Source of the DNA: Hyphomicrobiaceae bacterium
Lineage (GTDB): Bacteria > Pseudomonadota > Alphaproteobacteria > Rhizobiales > Hyphomicrobiaceae
NCBI GenBank assembly: GCA_020638055.1
Contig: JACKJH010000001.1
Coordinates: 1,054,001 to 1,118,000 of the forward strand
Direction: 5' to 3'
Length of the DNA stretch: 64,000 nucleotides
This document shows, piece by piece, positions 33,674 to 41,871 of this stretch. A program made the position numbers and the translations under genes. The stretch's first letter is position 1, and every line of letters starts with the position of its first letter. A model generated the notes under the pieces. It saw only the letters and a list, made by a program, of their open reading frames with translations. It searched no databases and was not told the DNA's origin.

Positions 33674-36600
33674 CTATTCTGCTGCTTGTCTTTGAAGCGA
33701 GACCTGATTCAGCGTCGCGCGCAATGCTGCGGCCTTGAGCGGCTTGCGTAGCAAGGTGAACTCATGTGCCTTGACCTCTCGCTGCACTTCAAGTGAATGG
33801 TCAGCCGTAATTATCGCCGCAGGTACGGCACGTTCCAATTTTTTGCGCAATCTCAATACAGCGTCGACGCCTGTGCCACTGTCGAGATGGTAGTCCGCCA
33901 GGATCATTTCCGGAACGATGAAACCTTCCTCGATTTCGAGTAACGCTGCCTGTGCGCTGGGCGCGGTCCTCACTTTACATCCCCATCCGCTGAGCAACGA
34001 TTCCATTCCCGCAAGCACCGCCTGCTCGTTGTCGATGCATAGGACCGAAAGGCCGGCCAGTACGCTCTGCTGGCGAGGTTCGGTCGCAGGTGCCGGGGCA
34101 GCCACGCCGCGCGGCGTTGCCGCGGGTACCGATATTGAAAATACCGAACCACGACCTGGTGCAGATTTCAGTTCGATCGATACTTTCAAGATGCGGCAGA
34201 TGCGTTCAACGATGGACAAGCCCAGGCCAAGTCCGCGAACTTTCGAACCTGGTCCTTCGAGACGCTGGAACTCCTTGAATATAACTTGCTGCTTGTCGTG
34301 CGGAATGCCCGGTCCGGTATCGTAGACCTGGACGTCCACCTTGTCGCCGCGCCTGCGCACACCCAAAAGCACCTTGCCGGTGCGTGAATACTTGATGGCG
34401 TTTGCAACAAGGTTTTGCAGGATACGGCGCAGCATTCGGCGGTCGCTTCGAACCCAAAGGTTGGTGTTGCTTGCCTTCAGCGTTATTCCTTTTTCGCGGG
34501 CCAGAGGTTCAAATTCGACAATCAATTGCGCAAAGATGTCAGCCAATGGCAAATCGGCGAGATCGGGCTCCAGCCGTCCAGCGTCCATGCGCGAAATTTC
34601 GATGAGCGCGGAGAAAATTTCTTCGACCGCGGACAGTGAAGCGTCGACGTTCCGCGCAAGCTGGCCATCCTTTTCGGGCAGATCACGCTCACAAAGGCTT
34701 GTCGCATAAAGCCGGGCAGCATTGAGCGGTTGCAGGATGTCGTGGCTAGCGGCGGCTAGAAACCTCGTTTTATCCAGGTTGGCTTCATCGGCCTTCGTTT
34801 TGGCTATTGCGAGGGCGGCGTTGACCTCAAGCAATTCCGCTGTTCGTTCGCGTACCCTGCGTTCCAGTGTTTCGTTGGCTCGTGCCAGAGCATTTGATGC
34901 GGCCACTCTGTCTGTGATGTCAGAGAAGGTGGCGACGATCCCGCCCTGCGGCATGGAGCTTGTGCGGATCTCAATGTGCCGGCGGCCAGACAGAATTCGC
35001 TCCTGGAACGTCTCCTTGCTGACGGCAAGCCTGTAGAGACGGCTCTCGATGAGCTGGTCGATGTTTCCGGGGCCGAAGTCACCTCGCTCGGCCAGCATTT
35101 TTAGCAGCTTGTCGAGGGGCGCGCCGACACGCCCTATCTCGGGTGGAAGTTCCAAGAGGTCTCGGAACTGGCGATTCCAGCAAATCAGCCGCATGTCCTT
35201 ATCAAAAACGGACAGACCGTGGCGCACCTGATCGAGTGCAGATTGAAGAAGGTCGCGGTTGTACTGGAGCGCTTCGGAGGCGTCGTCGAGCAGCTTCATT
35301 GTCGACTGGCTCGACATGCTGCCACGTTTCAACAGAAGTGAAAGCACGAGACGCGCTGATGCAGAGCCGACCGAACTTGATAGCAGGTGCTCGGCGAAGC
35401 GAACCGCCGGTATATCGGCTTCCGCCTGGCGACCCAAGGTCATGTTACGGCTTGCAAGATACTCGCTGAAGGACCGCTCTGCGCGTTCAACGCCAACATA
35501 TTGACCGACACTGCGTTCAAGCTCTCGCATGGAAATGTTGGTTCGCCAAAGCCTGAACGGCTGGCTGGCTTGCATTGGCTTTAAGGGCTCATCTTGGATA
35601 AAGAATTGCGCCTGAATACGTTCTATCGGTTCTGGTGCTTTCAATAGTGAGACGGTCAAATAGGTGAGAACGTTCGCAGACAAACTCCATAGAACGCCGT
35701 GTGTCAGGGGTTCGAATTGCAGGTAGAAGAGCGTCTGTGGCTTCAATAGTCCGATACCGAATGGGCCAGTATCGAGAATTGAAACTGGCAGCCAGCCGGC
35801 TTTGGCGATCCATGGCAATACAAGCGTATATGCCCATATCGAAGTGCCGACGATGAGGCCGGCGATGGCCCCGCGCGCAGTACCCTTGCGCCAGATAAGT
35901 CCGATAAAAAAGGCGGGCGCGAATTGCGCAATTGCGGCGAACGAAAGAAGGCCGATTGCGGCAAGACCGTGCGATCTGCCGACAATCTGATATACGAGAT
36001 ATGCCAGCAGCAGGAGCACTGCGATCGCGACGCGTCTGATTACGAGCAGCGAACGGGCAATGTGTTTCTGCTGCGGTGGCTCCATCATTTCCTGATGGAG
36101 CAACAACGGAACCACCAGCCCGTTGCAAACCATGATAGACAGCGCCACCGATTCGACAATTACCATTGCGGCTGCAGCGGACAGCCCGCCCAGGAAGGCG
36201 AGCACTGTCAGCAACTTCGCATCCCCCAGGATCGGCAGCGACAGCATGAAGAAATCGGCGTCGTGGGTGTCAGTGCCGAGGCTGGCAAGCCCGGCTGAGG
36301 CGATTGGCACCACGAACAGGTTGGTCAAGACAAGATAAACGGGAAACAGCCATGCGGCTCGGCGTATTTCTGCCTCCGAGTTGTTTTCGACGACTGCGAC
36401 ATGAAACTGGCGTGGGACCAGAATTACGGCGATGGTGGACAGCAGCAGAACCGTTAGCCACATGCCACCGTTCAGGCTTTGGCCAAAAATGTTGGTGACA
36501 ATTGGAGTGGACTCTATCTTGGCCAGGAAGCCATCGAGACCGCCGTACAGCCCGAACAAGACGAATAAACCCACGGCCAGGAATGCAACCAGCTTGACAA

Positions 36601-37204
36601 CGGATTCGGCTGCAACTGCCAACATCAACCCGTCCTGGTTCTCGGTAGCGTCTATGTGGCGGGTACCAAACAGGATGGCGAATACGGCGAGTAGCAGGGT
36701 AATTGCAAGCGCAGTGTCGATGAACCAGATATGCGGCACATCGGTTGCAACGATTGCATTGCCACCCAAAAGAGTTTCGATTGAAACACTGATGGCTTTC
36801 AATTGCAGGGCGATGTAGGGCAATGACGCCAGAATGGCGACCAGCGTAGCAGTCGCGGCCAAAGCTTGGTTTTTGCCATAGCGCGCAGCAATGAAGTCTG
36901 CCACCGATGTGACGTTCTGGCTCTTGGCGGTGCGGATGATGCGCACGAGCAGGGGATAGCCGACTGTGAAGAACAGGATCGGACCCAGGTATACCGGGAT
37001 GAAGTCGTAGCCAGTCGAAGCGGCCAGGCCGACGCTGCCGTAAAAGGTCCAAGAGGTGCAATATACGGCTAGGGAAAGCGCATAAATGTTAGGTCGGCTG
37101 GCGTGGGTGTTGGCTCTTAGTGATCGGTCGCCGATCCAGGCAATAGCGAACAGACCGCTCAGGTAGAGCAGCGCCACGGCGACAATGACCCAGCCTTCGA
37201 TCAT
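33674..37204 (-). CDS. Symporter-fused hybrid sensor histidine kinase (CrbS-like)
   Basis: 1176 residues. Residues about 1-510: a sodium:solute-symporter membrane domain (e.g. GYPLLVRIIRTAKSQNVTSVADFIAARYGKNQ). About 655-760: PAS (GLSVFDKDMRLICWNRQF). About 790-880: HisKA with FLAAASHDILQPLNAARL (His about 821). About 930-1035: HATPase with N-box NLVANAIKYS, DTGPGI and GLGLGLSI. About 1050-1170: receiver with Asp in ILADYHLDSG. The symporter part senses, and possibly transports, its ligand. This is the domain order of CrbS/CbrA-type kinases, which in Vibrio and Pseudomonas govern acetate or carbon-nitrogen balance. It converges on the LuxR regulator. Confidence 0.93.
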   Translation of the reverse strand: MIEGWVIVAVALLYLSGLFAIAWIGDRSLRANTHASRPNIYALSLAVYCTSWTFYGSVGLAASTGYDFIPVYLGPILFFTVGYPLLVRIIRTAKSQNVTSVADFIAARYGKNQALAATATLVAILASLPYIALQLKAISVSIETLLGGNAIVATDVPHIWFIDTALAITLLLAVFAILFGTRHIDATENQDGLMLAVAAESVVKLVAFLAVGLFVLFGLYGGLDGFLAKIESTPIVTNIFGQSLNGGMWLTVLLLSTIAVILVPRQFHVAVVENNSEAEIRRAAWLFPVYLVLTNLFVVPIASAGLASLGTDTHDADFFMLSLPILGDAKLLTVLAFLGGLSAAAAMVIVESVALSIMVCNGLVVPLLLHQEMMEPPQQKHIARSLLVIRRVAIAVLLLLAYLVYQIVGRSHGLAAIGLLSFAAIAQFAPAFFIGLIWRKGTARGAIAGLIVGTSIWAYTLVLPWIAKAGWLPVSILDTGPFGIGLLKPQTLFYLQFEPLTHGVLWSLSANVLTYLTVSLLKAPEPIERIQAQFFIQDEPLKPMQASQPFRLWRTNISMRELERSVGQYVGVERAERSFSEYLASRNMTLGRQAEADIPAVRFAEHLLSSSVGSASARLVLSLLLKRGSMSSQSTMKLLDDASEALQYNRDLLQSALDQVRHGLSVFDKDMRLICWNRQFRDLLELPPEIGRVGAPLDKLLKMLAERGDFGPGNIDQLIESRLYRLAVSKETFQERILSGRRHIEIRTSSMPQGGIVATFSDITDRVAASNALARANETLERRVRERTAELLEVNAALAIAKTKADEANLDKTRFLAAASHDILQPLNAARLYATSLCERDLPEKDGQLARNVDASLSAVEEIFSALIEISRMDAGRLEPDLADLPLADIFAQLIVEFEPLAREKGITLKASNTNLWVRSDRRMLRRILQNLVANAIKYSRTGKVLLGVRRRGDKVDVQVYDTGPGIPHDKQQVIFKEFQRLEGPGSKVRGLGLGLSIVERICRILKVSIELKSAPGRGSVFSISVPAATPRGVAAPAPATEPRQQSVLAGLSVLCIDNEQAVLAGMESLLSGWGCKVRTAPSAQAALLEIEEGFIVPEMILADYHLDSGTGVDAVLRLRKKLERAVPAAIITADHSLEVQREVKAHEFTLLRKPLKAAALRATLNQVSLQRQAAE

Positions 37205-37758
37205 CGGCGATCTGTCACCGCGATAGCGGCCTCCGCAATAGACTTATTCCTATTTGCCAATGGGCAAACGAAAAACGGTTCATTAGAAGCGACACGGTAA
37301 CAAACGCCGGATGCCACAGATTGTCCTGCTGGCGCCTGCGAGTCCGCCAGGGTGTGTTCTTGCCGTGCCGTTTACAGATCCCACCTTACCGCCACATAAG
37401 CAACCGGAAAACGACGAAATTACAATATGGTGGCAGCGGGCTGCAACGTGGTGAACGATGGATTTTCAAGTCGGCATAAGCGGGTTTGGGCGAGCCCGCA
37501 AGCATGCTGCTTGGGGAACTGAAATGGGTGGCTGGCTATCAATGTTGTGGTGCTTATTTCATAGCGCCTTTTACGTTTGCAAATAGGTGTGCAACGCGTG
37601 ACGGCGCTTTTAATGGGCAGAGGTGTCTTTTAAAGTCCGAATCAGACGGGGTGTGGGGGGAGTTGACGCGAACTGGATAAAAAGAAAAGCAGGCGATTGA
37701 AATCAAGTTCGTTCCATCGGGTAACTCAGACAGCTTTTTTTAAAAAGGATCAAAAGTC
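37205..37758. other. Intergenic region before mscL
   Basis: About 550 bp. Small frames here have no family resemblance. The last 100 bp include TTGACG near 37662 and AAGGA at the mscL ribosome site. No repeat-family copy is visible. Confidence 0.4.
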
Positions 37759-38166
37759 ATGGGCATGATTAAAGAATTCAAGGAATTTGCCGTCAAAGGG
37801 AACATGATCGACATGGCCGTCGGCATCATTATCGGCGGCGCGTTCGGAACAATCGTCAAGTCTCTGGTCGATGATGTCATTATGCCGCCAATTGGCCTTA
37901 TGCTGGGAGGCGTTGACTTTTCCGACATCAAGCTCACGCTTGCGGAAGCAGCAAACGGCAAGGACGCGGTGACAATGAACATTGGGGCGTTCATAAACAA
38001 TGTCATCAGTTTCCTCATTGTGGCCATCGCTGTTTTTCTTCTGGTTAAATCCATCAATGAGTTGAAGCGCCGGTTCGAGGAAGAAAAAGAGGAGCCGGTT
38101 GCCGATCCAGAGCCTTCGCTTCAGGAAAAGCTGCTGATGGAAATCAGGGATGAGTTGAAAAAGTAA
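37759..38166 (+). CDS. mscL: Large-conductance mechanosensitive channel
   Basis: 135 residues matching MscL from end to end: N-terminal amphipathic helix MIKEFKEFAVKGNMIDMAVGIIIGGAFGTIVKSLVDDVIMPPIG (TM1), a periplasmic loop, TM2 (GAFINNVISFLIVAIAVFLLVKSIN), and the cytoplasmic helix ending LLMEIRDELKK. MscL is a homopentameric pore in the inner membrane that opens under hypo-osmotic tension. It is a single-gene unit preceded by AAGGA. Confidence 0.97.
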   Translation: MGMIKEFKEFAVKGNMIDMAVGIIIGGAFGTIVKSLVDDVIMPPIGLMLGGVDFSDIKLTLAEAANGKDAVTMNIGAFINNVISFLIVAIAVFLLVKSINELKRRFEEEKEEPVADPEPSLQEKLLMEIRDELKK

Positions 38167-38199
38167 TTTCCGTCGCGAAAGCAGTTTCCAACTGACAGT

Positions 38200-38378
38200 A
38201 CCGATATAACGCACGACGCTATAGAGCACCGATCCGATGGATTGGATCGGTGCTCTAGCTTCTTGTTTGGTCGCATTTTCTGCGCCTAACCGCGTATACT
38301 TCGGCTAAACATGCTCTCTCTTCGTCTGGAGCATGATTTTCACGCCGAACCGCGTACACTTCGGCTAAACATGCTCTA
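38200..38378. repeat. Mosaic RIME-like repeat: type A left, A/B chimeric right, type B right
   Basis: A type A-like left hairpin (TAGAGCACCGATCCGATGG...) is followed by a right unit starting as type A (TTGGTCGCATTTTCTGCG) and ending as type B (CGCGTATACTTCGGCTAAACATGCTCT). A second right unit follows that is wholly type B (GAGCATGATTTTCACGCC...ACATGCTCTA). Just upstream is the third block, GATATAACGCACGACGCT. Confidence 0.85.
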
Positions 38379-39386
38379 TGAACAGCTTCCGCCGCCCAGG
38401 ACGCAAAACTTTGCGCAATGGGGATGGCAAAGTTTCACGGCGCCATGGGAAAACATGCCGCCGTTGACCGTTGCTGCCTTAGCAAGCGTTGAACCCATTT
38501 CGAATGCAGTCTCGTATGGCAGCAACGTACAGGGCAGAACGACGGGCAGCGCTGCGCCTTCGCGTTTTACGACCATGCGTGATGATGCACACATCAGGTC
38601 GTCCGGTGTCTTGCCGACCTTGGCCCAGCAAGACGTGCTGATCTCGGGCACGTCGAACCCGCCGTCCATCTCAGGGAATAATACCGTTTGCGCGGGATCG
38701 TAGGCATCCACTGGCCAACCCTGCCTGGCGTACAATGCGTGGTAGCCGTTTCTGGCTTCGGCTTCGGCCTCGCCCCAGCACGTCCTGCCTGCAACGGCAA
38801 GCCTGAAGCCGTTGGCGGCCAGCCAATCCATTCCTTCGATGACTTTCTGCCAAGTACCGGCGCCACGTTCGACTTCGTGCAGTTTCTGGGTGTGGTGGTC
38901 TATGCTGACGCGCAATGTAATGCGGTCGTGAAAGTCGCCAAGCAATCTGGTGAGGCCGTTTTTGATCGTGGGTCGCAGCATCGGTTGCATCGCATTGGTC
39001 AGAACCAGAACTTCAAATCCCAGAGCCAATGCATCTTCCATCATTTCGAGCATGTCGGGATTGAGGAAAGGTTCACCGCCGGTGAAACCAATTTCACGCG
39101 TCCGTGATGTTCTGGCTTCCATGAAAAATGCGCGGGCTTCATCGGCCGTAAGATAAGCAAGGCGGCCGTTGGTCGGACTGGATTCGATGTAGCAGTTGGC
39201 ACAGGTAATGTTGCAAAGTGATCCGGTATTCATCCAGAGGGTTTCAAGCGATCTCAAGGCCACCTGCGCGCGCGGTTCGCCCGTAAGCGTGCGCTCAGGA
39301 TCTGAAAACTTGCCCTCACCTGCATCCTCTTGAGACCCCTCTTGCTGAGCCTGGTCAGTTTCCGCTTTTCGCATCGGAATATTCAT
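38376..39386 (-). CDS. Radical SAM protein with C-terminal Cys cluster
   Basis: 336 residues; start ATG 39386 with GGAG upstream. After a polar N-terminal extension comes the CX3CX2C site CNITCANCYIESSP, then the GGEP motif (IGFTGGEPFLNPDML) and further radical-SAM barrel strands. The C-terminus has CHPHCAKFCVLGGGSCS plus another Cys at CTLLPYE, enough to hold a second Fe-S cluster (SPASM- or twitch-like). This is an unassigned subfamily; there is no peptide substrate gene or other maturase nearby. Its stop codon (TAG on the minus strand) is made by the CTCTA end of the adjacent mosaic repeat, so the last residues may have been set by the repeat insertion. Confidence 0.85.
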   Translation of the reverse strand: MNIPMRKAETDQAQQEGSQEDAGEGKFSDPERTLTGEPRAQVALRSLETLWMNTGSLCNITCANCYIESSPTNGRLAYLTADEARAFFMEARTSRTREIGFTGGEPFLNPDMLEMMEDALALGFEVLVLTNAMQPMLRPTIKNGLTRLLGDFHDRITLRVSIDHHTQKLHEVERGAGTWQKVIEGMDWLAANGFRLAVAGRTCWGEAEAEARNGYHALYARQGWPVDAYDPAQTVLFPEMDGGFDVPEISTSCWAKVGKTPDDLMCASSRMVVKREGAALPVVLPCTLLPYETAFEMGSTLAKAATVNGGMFSHGAVKLCHPHCAKFCVLGGGSCS

Positions 39387-39670
39387 GATTGCTCCATCTC
39401 GCGGCAGGTTATGCCACCAAACTTGCCCCTTGCCTGCCAGATAAGACTACGCGCTTAAGGACGCAAGGGTCCCACGCATCACCACGAACAACGATACTTG
39501 ATACGCTGGGAGGTGCCGTGATGTTACAATGGTGTTCGTGCCTTGGTGGTGTTCGTGCGTTTTGTCTGGATAATCTGTCGCCGCTTTATCGGGATTAAAG
39601 CGCACACCATCTCTATACAAAGTGCGCTCGGCAAGTCTGCGGTCTGTTTTGCTGTCAACGGATCAATGGC

Positions 39671-39884
39671 TAGAGCATGTCTAAAGAGCATTCCGACCCG
39701 ATGGAATCGGATCGGCGCTCTAGCTTTTTGTTTGGTCGCATTTTCTGCGACTAACCGGTGTCCACTTCGTCGGAAAATGCTCTAGCGCGCATTCCGATCC
39801 GATGGAATCGGATCGGCGCTCTAGTTTTTTTTGGTCGCATTTTCTTCGACGAACCGGCGTCCACTTCGTCGGAAAATGCTCCAG
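39671..39884. repeat. Tandem pair of RIME-like type A repeats
   Basis: A short TAGAGCATGT remnant, then two complete type A units head to tail (about 39684-39785 and 39786-39884), the second with a shortened T-rich linker. They lie in the gene-free stretch 39387-39997, in which nothing else is recognisable. Confidence 0.88.
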
Positions 39885-39997
39885 ACGAAGTGTATGCAGT
39901 TCGGCGTCAGAAACATGCTCTACGCCCAAACCATTGGGTTGCGGAAAATGCATCGCATGTCAGAGGCACGCGATGCCATGTTTCGTCTGTTCCGACT

Positions 39998-41245
39998 TTA
40001 TCCCTTCACGCATACTACCTGTCGCAAGGTATGAACGATCTCAACCAGGTCGGACTGCGCAGCCATGACGGCTTCGATGTCCTTATAGGCCCGTGGCGTT
40101 TCGTCGATGACGGCGGCATCCTTGCGGCACTCGATGCCAGCGGTATCGCGCGCATGGTCTTCAAGCGTGAACTGCTTCTTGGCCGCTGTGCGCGACATGG
40201 CACGACCGGCACCATGCGAACACGAACAGAAACTATCCACGTTGCCCTTACCGCGAACGATAAAAGACTTCGCTCCCATCGAACCAGGGATAATGCCCAT
40301 CACGCCTTCGGCCGCATGCACCGCACCCTTGCGCGTGATCAGCACCTCTTCACCAAAGTGCGTTTCTCGCGCCGTGTAGTTGTGGTGGCAGTTGACCGCC
40401 TGTTCGCCGATCTGGAATGGCGGCAGATGCTCTCGTAGAACACGCAACACGCTATCCATCATGGCCTGACGGTTTTCCCATGCATAATCCTGAGCCCAGG
40501 TGAGCGCTTCCCAATAATCACCGAAGTGATCGGTACCCTCGACCAGATACGCAAGGTCGCGGTCCGGCAGGTTGATGAAATGCGTACGCATGTCCTCGCG
40601 CGCCAGTTCAATGAAGTACTGACCGATCTGGTTGCCCGGACCGCGCGAACCCGAGTGCAGCATCACCCACACGGCATCGCTCTCATCGAGGCAAAGCTCG
40701 ATGAAGTGGTTGCCCGTTCCAAGCGACCCGAGCTGATGCACCGGCCGCTTGTGCGCAATCTTGGGATGCTTCTCAAGAATCGCGTTATAGCGGCTTTCGA
40801 GCTTGCGCCAGCGCGTGGAGATTGCGGCAGGCGCCGTCTTCCATCCGCCTTTCAAGGTCCGGCCCTGATCCGAAACAAAGCCATGTGGCACGGCGCGTTC
40901 GATATCAGAGCGGATCGCAGCTAGGCTATCGGGCAAATCCTTTGCCGACAGCGTCAACTGCCACGCCATCATACCGCAACCGATATCGACGCCGACCGCC
41001 GCGGGAATGATCGCGCCCTTGGTTGGAATAACCGAACCAACTGTCGAGCCTTTGCCGTAATGCACATCCGGCATGACAGCGAGGTGCTTGAAGATGAAAG
41101 GCATCGACGCGGTGTTCAGCAACTGACCCTTGGCCTGCTCCTCGACTGGCACGCCACGCGTCCACATCTTTACAGGTCGTGCGTTCTTGCCCGCAGCCTT
41201 GGCGGCCTCCGAGTGCTCGACGAGAAATTCAAATGTGCGTTCCAT
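39998..41245 (-). CDS. rtcB: RNA-splicing ligase RtcB
   Basis: 415 residues, close to E. coli RtcB (408). Metal-site motifs GVDIGCGMMAW (Asp and Cys), HSGSRGPGNQIG and NCHHNYTARE (His-His) are present. The guanylylated histidine lies in CSHGAGRAMSR, and PGSMGAKSFIVRG is also present. RtcB joins 2',3'-cyclic phosphate (or 3'-phosphate) and 5'-OH RNA ends using GTP and Mn2+. It is the last gene of a minus-strand unit starting with the Ro60 gene, separated from it by the structured-RNA spacer. No rtcA cyclase gene is present. Confidence 0.96.
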   Translation of the reverse strand: MERTFEFLVEHSEAAKAAGKNARPVKMWTRGVPVEEQAKGQLLNTASMPFIFKHLAVMPDVHYGKGSTVGSVIPTKGAIIPAAVGVDIGCGMMAWQLTLSAKDLPDSLAAIRSDIERAVPHGFVSDQGRTLKGGWKTAPAAISTRWRKLESRYNAILEKHPKIAHKRPVHQLGSLGTGNHFIELCLDESDAVWVMLHSGSRGPGNQIGQYFIELAREDMRTHFINLPDRDLAYLVEGTDHFGDYWEALTWAQDYAWENRQAMMDSVLRVLREHLPPFQIGEQAVNCHHNYTARETHFGEEVLITRKGAVHAAEGVMGIIPGSMGAKSFIVRGKGNVDSFCSCSHGAGRAMSRTAAKKQFTLEDHARDTAGIECRKDAAVIDETPRAYKDIEAVMAAQSDLVEIVHTLRQVVCVKG

Positions 41246-41291
41246 GACGTGTTCCAGTATTCAGTCCATGCTTTGGGTTTCAATTGCGCCG

Positions 41292-41433
41292 AGTCGTGGC
41301 GACGAGGGTTTGATGAAACACGATTAACCTGCTTGACCATTCAGCCACACAATCTCCAGCGAGATCATGGCGGGAATCGAACCCGCTTGCGGTCCTCCTC
41401 AAGGATGTAGTTCCATCTGCATTCGCCACGACT
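41292..41433 (-). ncRNA. Y-RNA-like molecule 2 with permuted tRNA-like module (YrlA-type)
   Basis: A perfect 11-bp closing stem AGTCGTGGCGA / TCGCCACGACT (41423-41433 with 41292-41302). The 5' strand continues GAATGCAGATGGAACTACATC and the 3' strand is preceded by TTTCATCAAACCCTCG; both blocks recur in the neighbouring RNA. Inside, in transcript order: a T-arm GCGGG-TTCGATT-CCCGC (41369-41385), a 9-bp acceptor-like stem closed by a tetraloop (41347-41368, CATGATCTC-GCTG-GAGATTGTG) and a D-arm-like GCTGAATGGTCAAGC (about 41330-41344). This is tRNA order opened at the anticodon. I recall that bacterial YrlA RNAs bind Ro through the stem and carry such a module. Confidence 0.8.
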
Positions 41434-41445
41434 TTGCATCGGGTT

Positions 41446-41554
41446 CCGGTGACGAGTTTTGATGAGACATGACGCATCGCAAGCGATGCGACCGAGGATT
41501 TGAACCTCGCGAGCTTAGGCCCGTTACCGATGTAATCCCATCCGCATTCACCGG
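41446..41554 (-). ncRNA. Y-RNA-like molecule 1 with T-arm and closed acceptor hairpin
   Basis: Closing stem CCGGTGA / TCACCGG (41548-41554 with 41446-41452). The 5' strand runs on as GAATGCGGATGGGATTACATC and the 3' side has CTCATCAAAACTCG, nearly the same as in molecule 2. It contains a T-arm CGAGG-TTCAAAT-CCTCG (41493-41509) followed by an 18-base perfect hairpin CGCATCGCTTGCGATGCG (41473-41490), the equivalent of a closed acceptor stem. A D-arm is not evident, so its tRNA mimicry is less complete. It lies 12 bases upstream of molecule 2. Confidence 0.75.
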
Positions 41555-41600
41555 ATTTCTTTCTCGTTTAGTATTCCTTCGGTCCCATACTTGTTATTTT

Positions 41601-41636
41601 GTGGCGTGTGCTTCCGATGACATGGCCGCACGCCAC
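41601..41636 (-). ncRNA. 36-nt hairpin between Y-like RNAs
   Basis: Arms GTGGCGTG / CACGCCAC enclose a partly complementary 20-base centre. No T-run follows on the minus strand, so it is not a standard terminator. It may be a processing or stabilising element between Y-like RNAs 3 and 1. Confidence 0.45.
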
Positions 41637-41651
41637 TTCACTGTTCTTCAA

Positions 41652-41727
41652 GGCCGGGGGGACGAAAAATTCGCTCGAGACACGTCAGTTTGGAGCGATG
41701 TAGTCCCGGGCAGCATTCCCCCCGGCC
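41652..41727 (-). ncRNA. Y-RNA-like molecule 3 without tRNA module
   Basis: An 11-bp GC-rich closing stem GGCCGGGGGGA / TCCCCCCGGCC. The 5' strand continues GAATGCTGCCCGGGACTACATC, sharing GAATGC and CTACATC with the other two RNAs; the 3' side shares TCGTC just before the stem. Its interior is a short stem around CTCGAGCGAATTTTTCG with no T-arm. At 76 nt it is about the size of a minimal Y RNA. Confidence 0.62.
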
Positions 41728-41738
41728 GTGTTGTGTTA

Positions 41739-41871
41739 CCCTTGCGATTCACGCACGAAGGTGGTGCTACGCACCAGTCCCCCGTACGACCGCAAGAGGG
41801 CTTTTTGTTTGCCCTTGCGATTCACGCACGAGGGTGGTGCTACGCACCAGTCCCTCGTACGATCGCAAGGG
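41739..41871 (-). repeat. Two tandem 60-62-nt rod hairpins directly after the Ro60 stop codon
   Basis: Copies 41739-41800 and 41812-41871. Each folds along its whole length: CCCTTGCGAT / ATCGCAAGGG outside, CGTACGAGGG / CCCTCGTGCG in the middle, GGTGC-GTA-GCACC at the tip. The second copy starts at the base following the Ro60 TAA and is nearly perfect; the first has compensating and non-compensating changes. Neither is followed by a T-run, so they look like structured RNA or processing sites rather than terminators. Confidence 0.8.

Noticed and set aside
41369..41385. Ordinary tRNA gene suggested by the T-arm (also at 41493-41509)
   Set aside because: No 5' acceptor/D/anticodon arms precede the T-arm in normal order; the T-arm lies inside closed Y-type stems, so a tRNA-like module is the better reading.
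41739..41871. Rho-independent terminators after Ro60
   Set aside because: Hairpins lack T-runs on the minus strand and are far longer than standard terminators; recorded as structured repeats.
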